Assembly (NCBI RefSeq): GCF_002557795.1
Contig: NZ_CP023777.1
Span: 3,605,001 to 3,669,000 of the forward strand
DNA from: Chitinophaga caeni
Lineage (GTDB): Bacteria; Bacteroidota; Bacteroidia; Chitinophagales; Chitinophagaceae
Direction of reading: 5' to 3'
Length of the DNA: 64,000 nucleotides
Part shown: positions 36,012 through 45,078 of the stretch, piece after piece
Layout of the letters: each line of letters opens with the position of its first letter
How positions within the stretch are numbered: position 1 is the stretch's first letter
Made by a program: the position numbers and the translations under genes
The notes under the pieces: generated by a model
What the model was told of the DNA's origin: nothing
The model's database searches: none
The model's input: the letters and a program-made list of their open reading frames with translations, nothing else

Positions 36012-37250
36012 TCAATACAACAACCTTGTCTTAATGGTATGTGGTACTTCTTTCAGCAGGGCTAAAGCTTCATGCGATAATTGGGAATCCACATCCAGCA
36101 CAACATAACCAATCTTTTCGTTGGTCTTCAAATATTGACCTAATATGTTTATTTTATTATCAGACAATGCCGTGTTGATAGCGGAAAGCACACCCGGAAC
36201 GTTTTTATGAATATGTAATATTCTATGCGTGTTTTCAACCTCGGGAACACTAATTGAAGGAATAGTATGCGATCCGAAGCTCGCCCCTTTTTCCAGGTAG
36301 CTCAATAATTTGCTGCTCACGTCAAAACCAATATTCAACTGGGCTTCTTCCGTACTTCCCCCGATATGAGGGGTCAAGATAACATTAGGTAGTTTCTGTA
36401 ACGGTGAGCTGAAGGCTTCTCCATTTTTTTCCGGCTCAACCGGGAATACGTCGATTGCCGCGCCGGAGATTTGACCACTAACCAAGCATTCTTTCAAGGC
36501 TTCGAGATCAACTACTTCCCCGCGGGCATAGTTGATAAAGATGGCGCCGGGCTTCACATGTTTCAATATATCGGCAGTAATCATATTTTTCGTAGTCTTC
36601 GTAGAAGGTACATGTAAAGATATAATATCTGCTTGCCCGAATAATTCCTCTAGGGAACGTTGCGCTACCGCGTTACCCAGCGGCAATTTGATCTCGGTAT
36701 CATAATACATCACGTTCATGCCCATCGCTTCGGCAAGCACGCTCACCTGGCTCCCGATATTACCATACCCAACGATACCGAGCGTCTTACCTCTCAATTC
36801 ATAACTCCCTTTGGCTTCTTTCATCCAAACCCCGTTATGGGCAGCGTTATTTTTATCCGGGATCCTACGGATTAACATGATTGACAATCCTATGACTAAT
36901 TCGGCAACCGAACGGGTGTTGGAATAAGGCGCATTAAATACGGCAACCCCCATTTCCGTAGCGCTAGCTAAGTCAACTTGGTTGGTACCGATACAAAAAC
37001 AGCCGATGGCCTGTAATTTTTTGGCCGCTTCCAAAACGGGACGTGTAACATGGGTTTTAGAACGGATTCCCAATAAGTGAACATCCTTTACTGCCTCTAT
37101 TAAATCCGCTTCACTTAGTGCCCCATTCAATTTACGAACGTTGGTATACCCCGCCGATGTAAATTCTGAAACTGCTACGTCGCTAATATTTTCCAACAGT
37201 AAAATGTTGATCTTCTCTTTCGGGTAACTGGTTAATTTACGCTCGCTCAT
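36012..37250 (-). CDS. serA: D-3-phosphoglycerate dehydrogenase SerA
   Basis: 412 residues, matching the E. coli-type enzyme with a single C-terminal ACT domain. The Rossmann motif GYGNIGSQ is at ~161-168, INYARGEVVDLEAL carries the substrate-binding Arg, and TPHIGGSTEEAQ holds the catalytic His. The ACT domain (~335-412) begins HRILHIHKNVPGVLSAINTA and probably binds serine for feedback inhibition. It oxidises 3-phosphoglycerate to 3-phosphohydroxypyruvate, the first step of serine synthesis. No serB or serC is adjacent. Confidence 0.95.
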   Translation of the reverse strand: MSERKLTSYPKEKINILLLENISDVAVSEFTSAGYTNVRKLNGALSEADLIEAVKDVHLLGIRSKTHVTRPVLEAAKKLQAIGCFCIGTNQVDLASATEMGVAVFNAPYSNTRSVAELVIGLSIMLIRRIPDKNNAAHNGVWMKEAKGSYELRGKTLGIVGYGNIGSQVSVLAEAMGMNVMYYDTEIKLPLGNAVAQRSLEELFGQADIISLHVPSTKTTKNMITADILKHVKPGAIFINYARGEVVDLEALKECLVSGQISGAAIDVFPVEPEKNGEAFSSPLQKLPNVILTPHIGGSTEEAQLNIGFDVSSKLLSYLEKGASFGSHTIPSISVPEVENTHRILHIHKNVPGVLSAINTALSDNKINILGQYLKTNEKIGYVVLDVDSQLSHEALALLKEVPHTIKTRLLY

Positions 37251-37488
37251 ATTATTAAGGTAAGTTTGATTCCGCTATGCCATAAAATCTTCCTATGATA
37301 ATTCCCTGGCAAATGGTTGTTAATTTGAAGGCACGAAATTAGTTCGATTTTTAGAGTATTCAAATAACCCGCCCATGAAATTCGATATTGTCAAATAATT
37401 CGTTCTTTCATTGCGACTTGTTTAATCAAAATGCAGGGAAAGCTCTTAAATTTTTCTTAAAATTAACATTGTGGCATGATTTTTACGC
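37251..37488. other. Divergent promoter region of serA and the serine-hydrolase lipoprotein
   Basis: About 240 bp upstream of both genes. No gene or strong hairpin seen; the only recognisable element is the promoter at 37489-37515. Confidence 0.4.
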
Positions 37489-37515
37489 TTGATTTACAAT
37501 TGCTTCCTACCTTTG
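37489..37515 (+). promoter_or_regulatory. Promoter of the beta-lactamase-fold lipoprotein
   Basis: TTG at 37489-37491 and TACCTTTG at 37508-37515 match the Bacteroidota -33/-7 boxes with a 16-nt spacing. Transcription would begin about 37522, which makes the ATG at 37558 the true start and rules out the longer frame opening at 37489. Confidence 0.55.
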
Positions 37516-37557
37516 AAGCATGATAATTATTGGGGATATCTTACTATTATTTACGTG

Positions 37558-38766
37558 ATGAATCGTTTGCATGCAGCAATACTAATGGCCATTTCCATAT
37601 CTGTGGCCGGTTTACAAGCTTGCGGACCATCTAATGCTAAGCAGAAAACCGCATTGATGGCCCGTGTTGAAGTGGATACTACTTATACTATTAATCTTTC
37701 GGAAAGTGATGTCAAGTCTTTATTGGCTAGTTCCGAAACGAAGCGTATCCAATCAGAATTGAAGGATTTTTTCAACCATAAACTCGTTCGTAGCGGTTTT
37801 AGCGGTACAATGCTGGTTGCCAGGAAAGGTGTCGTGCTTTTCCAAGGGCATCACGGTTATGAAGATTATCCTAACAGGATTCCGATGGAAGATTCTTCCT
37901 CTTTTCAATTGGCTTCTATTTCAAAAACATTTACCGGGATGGGTGTTTTACAGCTTGTAGAGCAACAGAAAATTTCACTGGAAGATTCGATCCAACGATT
38001 TTTCCCAACCTTCCCGTATAAAGGCGTTACCGTGCGAACCTTGTTGAACCACCGCAGCGGATTACCCAATTACCTTTATTTCAGCGACTCGCTTTGGAAG
38101 GACAAACAAAAGTTGATGACCAACCTGGATGTGATCAACGTGATGACTTTGCATAAGCCACGTATTGAACACTTGCCTGATACGCATTTCCAATACTGCA
38201 ATACCAATTACGTATTATTGGCTGCTATCATTGAAAAGGTTAGCCAACAACCTTTTGCCGATTATATGGCTTCTCATATTTTTAAGCCCCTCGGTTTAAA
38301 ACATACTTACGTGTACACGCCGGATCAAGCCGCCCGCCCGCATCAAACGAAGAGCCATTATTATAACGGCAAATTAGTGGCCGATGATTGTTTTGACGGC
38401 GTGATGGGTGACAAAGGCATTTACAGTACTGCCAACGATATGTTGAAATGGGATCAAGCGCTTTATAGTGGCAGGTTTTTACAAGAAGAAACACTTAAGG
38501 AAGCTTTTACCCCTTATAGCCATGAAAAGCCGGGCGTAAAAAATTATGGCCTGGGTTTCAGGATGCTCGTTTATCCCGACCAAGCAAAAATCATTTACCA
38601 TAATGGCTGGTGGCATGGAAATAACACGGTTTTTTACCGCTTTATCAAGGATTCAACTACCTTGGTGATCCTGGGAAATAAACAAAATAAAAATATTTAT
38701 TTCGCGGTGAAACCTGTTCGGGAAATTCTCGGGGAAGGGATCGATGATGAAGCTGGTGAGGACTAA
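37558..38766 (+). CDS. Beta-lactamase-fold serine hydrolase lipoprotein (class C/PBP4*-like)
   Basis: 402 residues from the ATG at 37558. The N-terminus is a lipoprotein signal: MNRLHAAILMAISISVAG then LQAC with the lipidated Cys22. The catalytic SxxK motif is SISK (Ser120, Lys123); the YxN position is within FQYCNTNYVLL and the third motif within YHNGWWHG. This is the beta-lactamase/transpeptidase-like family, which includes D-aminopeptidases, esterases and PBP4*-like proteins; true beta-lactamase activity is not implied. Expected at the periplasmic face of a membrane. Followed by a strong terminator, so monocistronic. Confidence 0.88.
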   Translation: MNRLHAAILMAISISVAGLQACGPSNAKQKTALMARVEVDTTYTINLSESDVKSLLASSETKRIQSELKDFFNHKLVRSGFSGTMLVARKGVVLFQGHHGYEDYPNRIPMEDSSSFQLASISKTFTGMGVLQLVEQQKISLEDSIQRFFPTFPYKGVTVRTLLNHRSGLPNYLYFSDSLWKDKQKLMTNLDVINVMTLHKPRIEHLPDTHFQYCNTNYVLLAAIIEKVSQQPFADYMASHIFKPLGLKHTYVYTPDQAARPHQTKSHYYNGKLVADDCFDGVMGDKGIYSTANDMLKWDQALYSGRFLQEETLKEAFTPYSHEKPGVKNYGLGFRMLVYPDQAKIIYHNGWWHGNNTVFYRFIKDSTTLVILGNKQNKNIYFAVKPVREILGEGIDDEAGED

Positions 38767-38790
38767 GCAGCCAGCATAAAATATTTTAGA

Positions 38791-38826
38791 AACCCTCGCC
38801 GGGTCTTATACGGCGAGGGTTTCTTT
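38791..38826 (+). terminator. Terminator of the serine-hydrolase lipoprotein gene
   Basis: Perfect 11-bp stem AACCCTCGCCG (38791-38801) / CGGCGAGGGTT (38811-38821), followed by TCTTTAT. Strong; partly bidirectional because of the A before the stem. Confidence 0.88.
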
Positions 38827-38873
38827 ATGCATCAAACGCATTCACATCAATGTATACCCGGGTTTACCGGTGA

Positions 38874-39419
38874 TTATTCTTCCGAAGCTTCAGCGTTAAT
38901 GTCTTTTTCAGCGATTTTAGTAAGTGCTACATCGGTTGCTTTTTCATTATCGAGCGTTTTCTGAAGTAGCTTAACCACTTCTGTATGTCCCATATTTTGA
39001 GCAAAAGTTCTTAATGTTCCGTAGGTCCCGATTTCATAATGCTCCACTTTTTGGGCGGCTAAAATCAATGCGGCATCCCTTACCATGCTGCCTTTGTCGG
39101 TATCGTCAATAATGGTGTTAGCCTCATCTAATAAGCCTTCCATGGCCTCGCATTTTTTTGCAGTGGCTTTTTCTCCCAATAAATCGAACACTTTTTCAAG
39201 CGTTTGAACGTGGGTATCTGTTTCTGCTGTATGCTTTTCAAATGCAGCTATTAGTTGTTTGCTGGTAGCAGCCTTTTGCATCTTGGGCAATGCTTTCACC
39301 AAGTGTTTTTCAGCCCAATAAATATCTTTCAGTTCATCGATGAAAAACTTGTGAAAATCCGAATTTTTCATTTGTTTTTCCCTTGCCATCGGCTGGGGAT
39401 TCGTGTGAGTGGTATTCAT
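38874..39419 (-). CDS. DUF892 ferritin-like protein (YciE/YciF family)
   Basis: 181 residues. After a polar ~18-residue N-terminus, residues ~19-175 form a four-helix bundle with the DUF892 pattern: FFIDELKDIYWAEKHLVKAL, AFEKHTAETDTHVQTLEKVF, MVRDAALILAAQKVEHYEIG and LLQKTLDNEKATD. Conserved Glu and His residues (EL.DIY.AE, ..H..ET..H, KVEHYEI, NE) suit a di-metal site. In enterobacteria yciF is stress-induced and RpoS-dependent; its reaction is unknown. The start could also be the internal MKNSDFHKF at residue 17. Upstream lies 216 bp without a gene, then a MITE. Confidence 0.92.
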   Translation of the reverse strand: MNTTHTNPQPMAREKQMKNSDFHKFFIDELKDIYWAEKHLVKALPKMQKAATSKQLIAAFEKHTAETDTHVQTLEKVFDLLGEKATAKKCEAMEGLLDEANTIIDDTDKGSMVRDAALILAAQKVEHYEIGTYGTLRTFAQNMGHTEVVKLLQKTLDNEKATDVALTKIAEKDINAEASEE

Positions 39420-39635
39420 GGTTTCAATTTTTTGGTTTACTTATACCATCCAATGATTCAAACACGATGCCTTGAATTGTTCGTTTTTAAGTTATTGATA
39501 ACCAATTATTTATTTTGGTTCGGGGATTTTATCCCGTGGGGAGATTTCTACAATCACTGGAAATATTGCACCGGTTCGTGGGAGTTTAGCAGGGAACAAT
39601 TGCCTGCGGTACTCGGGATTTTACATCATTTTTAT

Positions 39636-39952
39636 TCATTGTTGTCGGACTAAAAATGCTTTAAAGGTACTTGAATTCCTTACCTGTTCAAGGATATAAG
39701 CGAAGGGTGATACATTCAAAATCCGGGGTACTCCCAAGAGAACCGTGGAACTTCGCACCGTTGATAGCGAAGGGTAGCTTGGCTATAGTAATAGAAAGGC
39801 CAGATCGAGCGATCAAATTGGTGGCTGTAATGGCCAATTTGTGCCCTTTTTTGGGCAAGCAAAAAAGTACAAGAAAGGAGTAGATGAACATTGAATCGAA
39901 CTATTGAGGGATCAAAAGTACTCCCCGGTTAAAATTTAGTCGGACAACAATG
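39636..39952. mobile_element. Intact solo MITE-like element with TIRs and an 8-bp direct flank repeat
   Basis: The left end TCATTGTTGTCGGACTAAA and the inverted right end TTTAGTCGGACAACAATG(A) form near-perfect terminal inverted repeats. Just outside, ATTTTTAT occurs at 39628-39635 and 39953-39960, a candidate 8-bp target-site duplication (AT-rich, so some chance). The ~317-bp interior is homologous to the units of the array at 7.3-8.6 kb, including the GGCC hairpin and CTTTTTTG..CAAAAAAG. It contains no transposase and short frames only, so it would need a transposase in trans. The right flank repeat covers the stop codon of the cation transporter gene. Confidence 0.8.
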
Positions 39953-39956
39953 ATTT

Positions 39957-40952
39957 TTATTTATCAATAGCTTCTATATCATGTTTCCTGTTGGGAAGTA
40001 CGTTATCCCTACTCCATTCTACCTTGCCTTCAAACCGGTGTTTTCTAGCGGGGCAGTTTTCCACCAGGCATAACGGGCAACTTTGACTGGTACATGGATC
40101 CATGTGGATGAAAAACTCGGCATCGCCTGAAAAAATCTGTTTGTTTACCTGGTTTTCCAACCGGTCGATCTCGTCATGTACGGCTTTTAATGAATAATAA
40201 TACGGCATCGTGATATGGCAATCGATATGGTAATTACTACCGTATTGCTGTACCCGCATGTTATGCACGTCGATCATGGCCGGGGTCCTGTTCTTGGTAA
40301 ACAACTGCACGATTTGGTCTATCACCTGTTTATCCGTTTCATCCATCAACCCGGAAATTGATTGACGCATCAGGCGGTAACCTTGGTATAATATGATCCC
40401 GCCGAAAATTAACGAGGCGATGGGATCGATATAAGTCCACCCGGTAAGCTTTATCAAGCCTAGGGCGGCGATCAGTCCAATGGAACTATAAGCATCAGAC
40501 AGGATATGTTTTCCGTTTCCCTGTAACGTAATGGAGGGGGCTTTTTTGCCTTGGCTAACCAAGAACTTACCCAGGACAAAATTGGCTACAGACGTTCCCA
40601 TGATGACGTACAAGCCGCTGTCGACCTTGTGCAGCTCATGGGGGGAAAAGAAGAAAGTAATTGCTTTGACCCAGATCAAGCAACCGGCAATGAAAATCAT
40701 GGCTCCCTCGAAGCCAATTGAGAAAAATTCAACCTTCCCGTGCCCATATGGATGGTCTTCATCCTTGGGCTTGCCCGAGAGATAAATACTATAGCATGCA
40801 AAAGCGCCGGCTACAACGTTAATGATGGATTCTAATGCGTCCGAAAGGATGGCCACGGAATGGGTAACGAAGTAAGCTCCAAATTTGGCGAAAGTTAATA
40901 AACAACTCACAACCAAGGAGATGATGATGATTTTTAGCTCTTTTTTGATCAA
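39957..40952 (-). CDS. Cation diffusion facilitator transporter with cysteine-rich tail
   Basis: 331 residues. Six hydrophobic segments (~10-200) and the two metal-site motifs SDALESIINVVA (helix 2, after the HS pair) and ILSDAYSSIGLIAALG (helix 5) are characteristic of CDF exporters of Zn, Co, Fe or Mn. The cytoplasmic C-terminal domain (~205-290) includes VHNMRVQQYGSNYHIDCHI. Beyond it is an extra tail with C-x4-C-x2-C-x4-C (DPCTSQSCPLCLVENCPARK), a possible metal-binding extension. The start appears to be TTG at 40952 because no in-frame ATG precedes the conserved LIKKELKII. The stop codon lies inside the direct repeat flanking the MITE. Confidence 0.9.
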   Translation of the reverse strand: MIKKELKIIIISLVVSCLLTFAKFGAYFVTHSVAILSDALESIINVVAGAFACYSIYLSGKPKDEDHPYGHGKVEFFSIGFEGAMIFIAGCLIWVKAITFFFSPHELHKVDSGLYVIMGTSVANFVLGKFLVSQGKKAPSITLQGNGKHILSDAYSSIGLIAALGLIKLTGWTYIDPIASLIFGGIILYQGYRLMRQSISGLMDETDKQVIDQIVQLFTKNRTPAMIDVHNMRVQQYGSNYHIDCHITMPYYYSLKAVHDEIDRLENQVNKQIFSGDAEFFIHMDPCTSQSCPLCLVENCPARKHRFEGKVEWSRDNVLPNRKHDIEAIDK

Positions 40953-41107
40953 TAGGATATACTTTTTTGCGAAAATATACCGTTTAGACCAATCTAAAAA
41001 ATTAAGGAATTGTTATTTTCTGGATAATCTATAATTAATTGAAAATCAATAAATTTATTTTTATCAGGATTTCTATTTTTTAGGCTGGACTAAATTTTGT
41101 TTCAAGG

Positions 41108-41332
41108 CTACTTCAAAAATTTCCCGATAAGGTAAAGGAGGCCGCTGAGGACGATACTGATGATTACCATGGTGGTGATGGGTGCATAGAAGCTAAAGTT
41201 GTCTCTTTCAATACGGATATCCCCCGGAAGTTTTCCAAGCCATTTGAACTTATCTCCCCAAAGCCAGGTGATGATTCCTATGAAGACGATGATGATACCA
41301 ACGAGGACGATTATTTTTCCGGTTTCTTTCAT
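41108..41332 (-). CDS. DUF2905 small membrane protein
   Basis: 74 residues from the ATG at 41332 (MKETGKIIVLVGIIIVFIG); the longer frame to 41392 overlaps the infC terminator. Two hydrophobic helices (~7-27 and ~50-70) flank the conserved loop WLGKLPGDIRIERDNFSFYA, the DUF2905 signature. Inner-membrane protein of unknown function. It lies downstream of infC but after its terminator. Confidence 0.85.
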   Translation of the reverse strand: MKETGKIIVLVGIIIVFIGIITWLWGDKFKWLGKLPGDIRIERDNFSFYAPITTMVIISIVLSGLLYLIGKFLK

Positions 41333-41350
41333 CTGGATATTCCTTTGTGT

Positions 41351-41383
41351 TAAAAAGAAAAGCCCGGGTCCATCTTCCCGGGC
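41351..41383 (-). terminator. Terminator of thrS-infC
   Basis: Stem GCCCGGG (41362-41368) / CCCGGGC (41377-41383), loop 8 nt, followed on the minus strand by TTTTCTTTTTA. Located 39 nt past the infC stop, so the transcript ends here and does not reach ribosomal protein genes. Confidence 0.85.
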
Positions 41384-41421
41384 ATTTTCCAAAAACTATT
41401 TCATTAACACTTAAGCCTAAT

Positions 41422-42078
41422 TTATTTGCTTTCGCTGGTAGGTTTAGGTTCGCGGGGCGCTTTGGGCTCCTTGTTTTCTTTACCTTCCTTGCCTTCGCCG
41501 GTTTTCTTTTTGGCGGCTTTGGGGGCAAAGATGGCAATCATCCTCTTACCTTCCATCGTAGGCATGCCTTCAAGTGCGCCTACTTCAGCTAAGCGTTCTG
41601 CAAATTTAAGCAAAATAAGTTCACCGCGCTCTTTAAACATGATGGCGCGACCTTTAAACTGAACATATGTTTTTACCTTGTTACCATCTTTCAAAAACTT
41701 CTCGGCGTGTTTCGCTTTAAAATCGAAGTCATGATCGTCGGTATTCGGGGTAAAACGAATTTCCTTCACTTCACTCTTGTGGGCTTTAGCCTTCATTTCC
41801 TTTTCCTTCTTCTTCTTTTCGTAAAGGAACTTGTTATAGTCAATGATACGGCAAACCGGTGGAGCTGCATTTGGGGAAATTTCAACAAGGTCTAAACCTT
41901 GTTCTTCAGCCATGCGCAACGCATCTTCTGTTTTATATACACCAACCTCGACATTTTCACCAACCAGCCTTACTTCCGGCACACGGATCATCCTGTTGGT
42001 ACGGTGTTCTTGTTGTTGTTCTCTTCTGAAATTGGGATTTCTACCCCGGTTAAAATTTGGTCTTGGTCCTTTTTGCAT
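41422..42078 (-). CDS. infC: Translation initiation factor IF-3
   Basis: 218 residues, longer than the ~180 of E. coli. Residues ~28-100 are the N-terminal domain (RMIRVPEVRLVGENVEVGVY, GLDLVEISPNAAPPVCRIID, YNKFLYEKKKKEKE) and ~105-190 the C-terminal domain (EVKEIRFTPNTDDHDFDFKA, VKTYVQFKGRAIMFKERGEL). An Arg/Asn/Gln-rich N-terminal extension and a Lys/Glu/Pro-rich tail of ~30 residues flank the core, as in other Bacteroidota. It prevents premature 50S joining and checks the start codon. The start is a plain ATG rather than the AUU used for autoregulation in E. coli. It follows thrS by 102 bp. Confidence 0.96.
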   Translation of the reverse strand: MQKGPRPNFNRGRNPNFRREQQQEHRTNRMIRVPEVRLVGENVEVGVYKTEDALRMAEEQGLDLVEISPNAAPPVCRIIDYNKFLYEKKKKEKEMKAKAHKSEVKEIRFTPNTDDHDFDFKAKHAEKFLKDGNKVKTYVQFKGRAIMFKERGELILLKFAERLAEVGALEGMPTMEGKRMIAIFAPKAAKKKTGEGKEGKENKEPKAPREPKPTSESK

Positions 42079-42180
42079 TTAAAAAAATGAGAATTACTAA
42101 TTACAAATGTTGCGTCTTTTGTAGGATACCTATCAAAAAATGTAAAATACTACAAAAGAACGGAAATATATACAATCGAA

Positions 42181-44121
42181 TTATTCAAATGGTTTACGTT
42201 GGTCTACTTCTTCTTGGATCATTTCAATAAAAGAAGGAATATCCATGGTTCCCAAATCGCCTTTGGCTTGCCTGCGAACTGCTACCTTTTCATCGGCGGC
42301 TTCTTTTTCACCGATTACTAACATATACGGAATTTTCGCTAACTCTGCCTCGCGGATCTTCTTGCCTATTTTTTCTCCTCGCTCGTCTATTTCTGCGCGA
42401 ATTTCGGCTTTTTTAAGCAATTCACCTACTTTTCTAGCATAATCTAAACTTTTATCACTAATTGGCAAAATTTTTACCTGGGTCGGCGTCAACCATAATG
42501 GGAATTTTCCGGCGCAGTGCTCGATTAACACGGCTATAAACCGCTCTAGCGAACCGAACGGCGCCCTATGGATCATCACCGGGCGATGTTTCTGGTTATC
42601 GGCTCCAATATATTCCAACTCGAACCTTTCCGGTAAATTATAATCCACCTGGATCGTTCCTAGCTGCCATTTCCTGCCCAATGCATCTTTTACCATGAAG
42701 TCCAGCTTCGGACCGTAAAAGGCCGCTTCGCCGTATTCGATCACGGTGTTCAAACCTTTCTCTGCTGCGGATTCGATAATCGCTTGCTCCGCCAGGTTCC
42801 AGTTTTCTTCCGAACCGATATACTTGGAACGATCTTCTTGATCTCTCAGCGAAATCTGTGCCACGTATTCGGTGAAGCTCAGGCTTTTGAAAACATGCAG
42901 TACCAAGTCTATTACCTTGATGAACTCTTCTTTTACCTGGTCCGGACGGCAGAATAAATGGGCATCATCTTGAGTAAAGCCACGTACCCTGGTCAAACCA
43001 TGTAACTCACCATGCTGCTCGTAGCGGTACACGGTGCCAAACTCTGCGAAACGTACGGGTAAATCTTTGTACGATTTAGGAGAAGCCTTGTAAATTTCAC
43101 AGTGATGCGGGCAGTTCATCGGTTTTAACATGAACTCCTCGCCTTCTTCCGGTGTTTCGATCGGTTGGAAACTATCCTTTCCATATTTTTCGTAGTGACC
43201 GGAAGTCACATATAATTTTTTATTACCGATATGCGGCGTCACCACGGGCAAATACCCGCTGTCGATTTGTGCTTTTTGCAAAAACTGTACCAGGCGGTCG
43301 CGCAGCATGGCGCCTTTAGGCAACCATAAAGGCAAGCCCAGCCCTACATTTTCAGAGAAAGTGAAAAGTTCCAACTCCTTACCGAGTTTCCGGTGATCCC
43401 TTTTCTTGGCTTCCTCGATCAGCGCTAAATATTCATCCAGCTCTTTTTGATTCGGGAAAGTGATACCGTAAATGCGGGTCAGCATCTTGTTCTTTTCATT
43501 CCCGCGCCAATATGCCCCGGCAATACTGGTTAATTTAATGGCCTTGATAAACCCGGTGGAGGGAATGTGCGGGCCGCGGCAAAGATCCGTGAAGTTACCT
43601 TGGGAGTAAAACGTAATTTTACCGTCTTCCAAGTCGCGGATCAATTCCAGCTTGTATTGATCTTCTTTATCATTAAAGTATTGCAAAGCATCTGCTTTAG
43701 ATACTTCTTTCCTATCGTAACTGTTGTTCTGCTTGGCAAGCTCCTTCATCTTATTCTCGATTTTCTCCAGGTCTTCATCGCTAATAGCCCTGTCGCCAAG
43801 ATCGATGTCATAATAGAACCCGTTCTCGATGGCCGGCCCGATACCGAACTTCACCCCCGGGTATAATGCTTCCAGCGCTTCGGCCATCAAGTGCGCAGAA
43901 GAGTGCCACATGGTGGCTTTCCCATCCGTATCCACCCACGTCAGTAATTGCAGGGTAGCGTCTTTCGTGATGGGGCGCGTCGCGTCCATCACCTGGTCGT
44001 TTACCTTTGCTGCCAATACTTTTCTTGCCAATCCTTCACTAATGGATTTGGCAATGTCCAACGCAGTAACGCCATCTTCGTACTGTCTTACGTTGCCATC
44101 CGGGAATGTAATGTTGATCAT
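42181..44121 (-). CDS. thrS: Threonyl-tRNA synthetase
   Basis: 646 residues, full length. N-terminal TGS domain (1-60, [20 protein letters not shown]), editing domain with [17 protein letters not shown] (~73-90) and its later Cys/His residues, class II core with [31 protein letters not shown] (motif 2) and [20 protein letters not shown] (motif 3), then the anticodon-binding domain ([20 protein letters not shown]). Charges tRNA-Thr in the cytoplasm. First gene of the thrS-infC unit. Confidence 0.98.
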   Translation of the reverse strand: MINITFPDGNVRQYEDGVTALDIAKSISEGLARKVLAAKVNDQVMDATRPITKDATLQLLTWVDTDGKATMWHSSAHLMAEALEALYPGVKFGIGPAIENGFYYDIDLGDRAISDEDLEKIENKMKELAKQNNSYDRKEVSKADALQYFNDKEDQYKLELIRDLEDGKITFYSQGNFTDLCRGPHIPSTGFIKAIKLTSIAGAYWRGNEKNKMLTRIYGITFPNQKELDEYLALIEEAKKRDHRKLGKELELFTFSENVGLGLPLWLPKGAMLRDRLVQFLQKAQIDSGYLPVVTPHIGNKKLYVTSGHYEKYGKDSFQPIETPEEGEEFMLKPMNCPHHCEIYKASPKSYKDLPVRFAEFGTVYRYEQHGELHGLTRVRGFTQDDAHLFCRPDQVKEEFIKVIDLVLHVFKSLSFTEYVAQISLRDQEDRSKYIGSEENWNLAEQAIIESAAEKGLNTVIEYGEAAFYGPKLDFMVKDALGRKWQLGTIQVDYNLPERFELEYIGADNQKHRPVMIHRAPFGSLERFIAVLIEHCAGKFPLWLTPTQVKILPISDKSLDYARKVGELLKKAEIRAEIDERGEKIGKKIREAELAKIPYMLVIGEKEAADEKVAVRRQAKGDLGTMDIPSFIEMIQEEVDQRKPFE

Positions 44122-44336
44122 AAATTTTTCTACGCTTATGTGCGATTCAAATACTATTTTAAAATGCTTGCGAAGTTAAGAAATTGAGTGGAGATTTATT
44201 TGCAGTGAGTTGATTTATATCTCCTAAATTTTTCTAATTCATAAAAATTAACATGGGTTCATGTTTAACTACCGCTACTATTATGCCAAACTTTTTGATT
44301 TTGAAGGATTTAAATGAATCCTGTCAAAAATTCACA

Positions 44337-44921
44337 TTAATACTTCAACGTGTCGGTTGTTGAGCCGCAATCCGGCATGGCATCACCGAAATAGGGGTTA
44401 TGAATGCCGGGAGTTTTACTTAACCAATAAGCGCCGCGATCATCGAATGCCATCGGGCAATATTGGCGGTAAACTGTTTGGCCTTTAATACCGGTTGCGC
44501 GGATAAATTCATACAGCATATCCGAAACAACTTGATAGTCTGCCCTGCGCGCTTCGATCCCCGTGTTTTCTAAGCTCAAGCCAAGCAACTCTGCACTGAT
44601 ATCCCCGCTGGCCGCTTTTAATTGTTCCACGCGTATGCTGTCGTTGGCTATTACATGGAACGGTAAGCTGTCCATGTGTTGCTTCATCTGCTTGGCATGG
44701 CCATCGGCTAAACCCGTGTCGGCCTTTACCAGCGCTTCGCTCAAGTCATAATAAGCTTCGAGGGCTGCGCTCAAACTGTCGTAAAATTCTTGCGGGTAAG
44801 ATGCCTTCAATACCGCTGTTGTATCGCGTTCGGTTTCTTTCGCCAGGGCATGTTTGTCCGGGTTATTGCAAGCAGCAAAAGCGAGGCAACAAAAAAGTAT
44901 CCCTATGCTAGTTATTTTCAT
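44337..44921 (-). CDS. DUF3347 lipoprotein
   Basis: 194 residues. The N-terminus MKITSIGILFCCLAFAAC is a lipoprotein signal with the lipidated cysteine at 18. A helical DUF3347 domain occupies ~45-155 (LSAALEAYYDLSEALVKADT, LGLSLENTGIEARRADYQVV), and the end has the family pattern QYCPMAFDDRGAYWLS then NPYFGDAMPDCG. DUF3347 is often linked to CusB-type copper efflux adaptors, and the Cys/Met/Asp-rich end suggests metal binding, which is inference. Monocistronic. Confidence 0.82.
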   Translation of the reverse strand: MKITSIGILFCCLAFAACNNPDKHALAKETERDTTAVLKASYPQEFYDSLSAALEAYYDLSEALVKADTGLADGHAKQMKQHMDSLPFHVIANDSIRVEQLKAASGDISAELLGLSLENTGIEARRADYQVVSDMLYEFIRATGIKGQTVYRQYCPMAFDDRGAYWLSKTPGIHNPYFGDAMPDCGSTTDTLKY

Positions 44922-45019
44922 GCTATTCGTACGATGTTCAACGTAAAGATAGTGCTAATTTCTTGTTAGATGACTAGGGGTAACTCCTTGTTTTAACAGA
45001 ATTTACACGTAAAAAATAC

Positions 45020-45027
45020 TAACTTTG
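45020..45027 (+). promoter_or_regulatory. Putative -7 element (TAACTTTG) of the ABC-F gene
   Basis: Exact match to TAnnTTTG, 51 nt before the ATG at 45079. No TTTG -33 box at the usual distance. Confidence 0.4.
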
Positions 45028-45078
45028 TATGTTTTGAACTTTATCATAAGATTTTAAGACGGTTTAATAGGAATTTTT

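Noticed and set aside
37558-38766. Antibiotic-resistance beta-lactamase
   Set aside because: SxxK and fold are shared with many esterases and peptidases, and the protein is a lipoprotein without diagnostic class C features beyond the fold.
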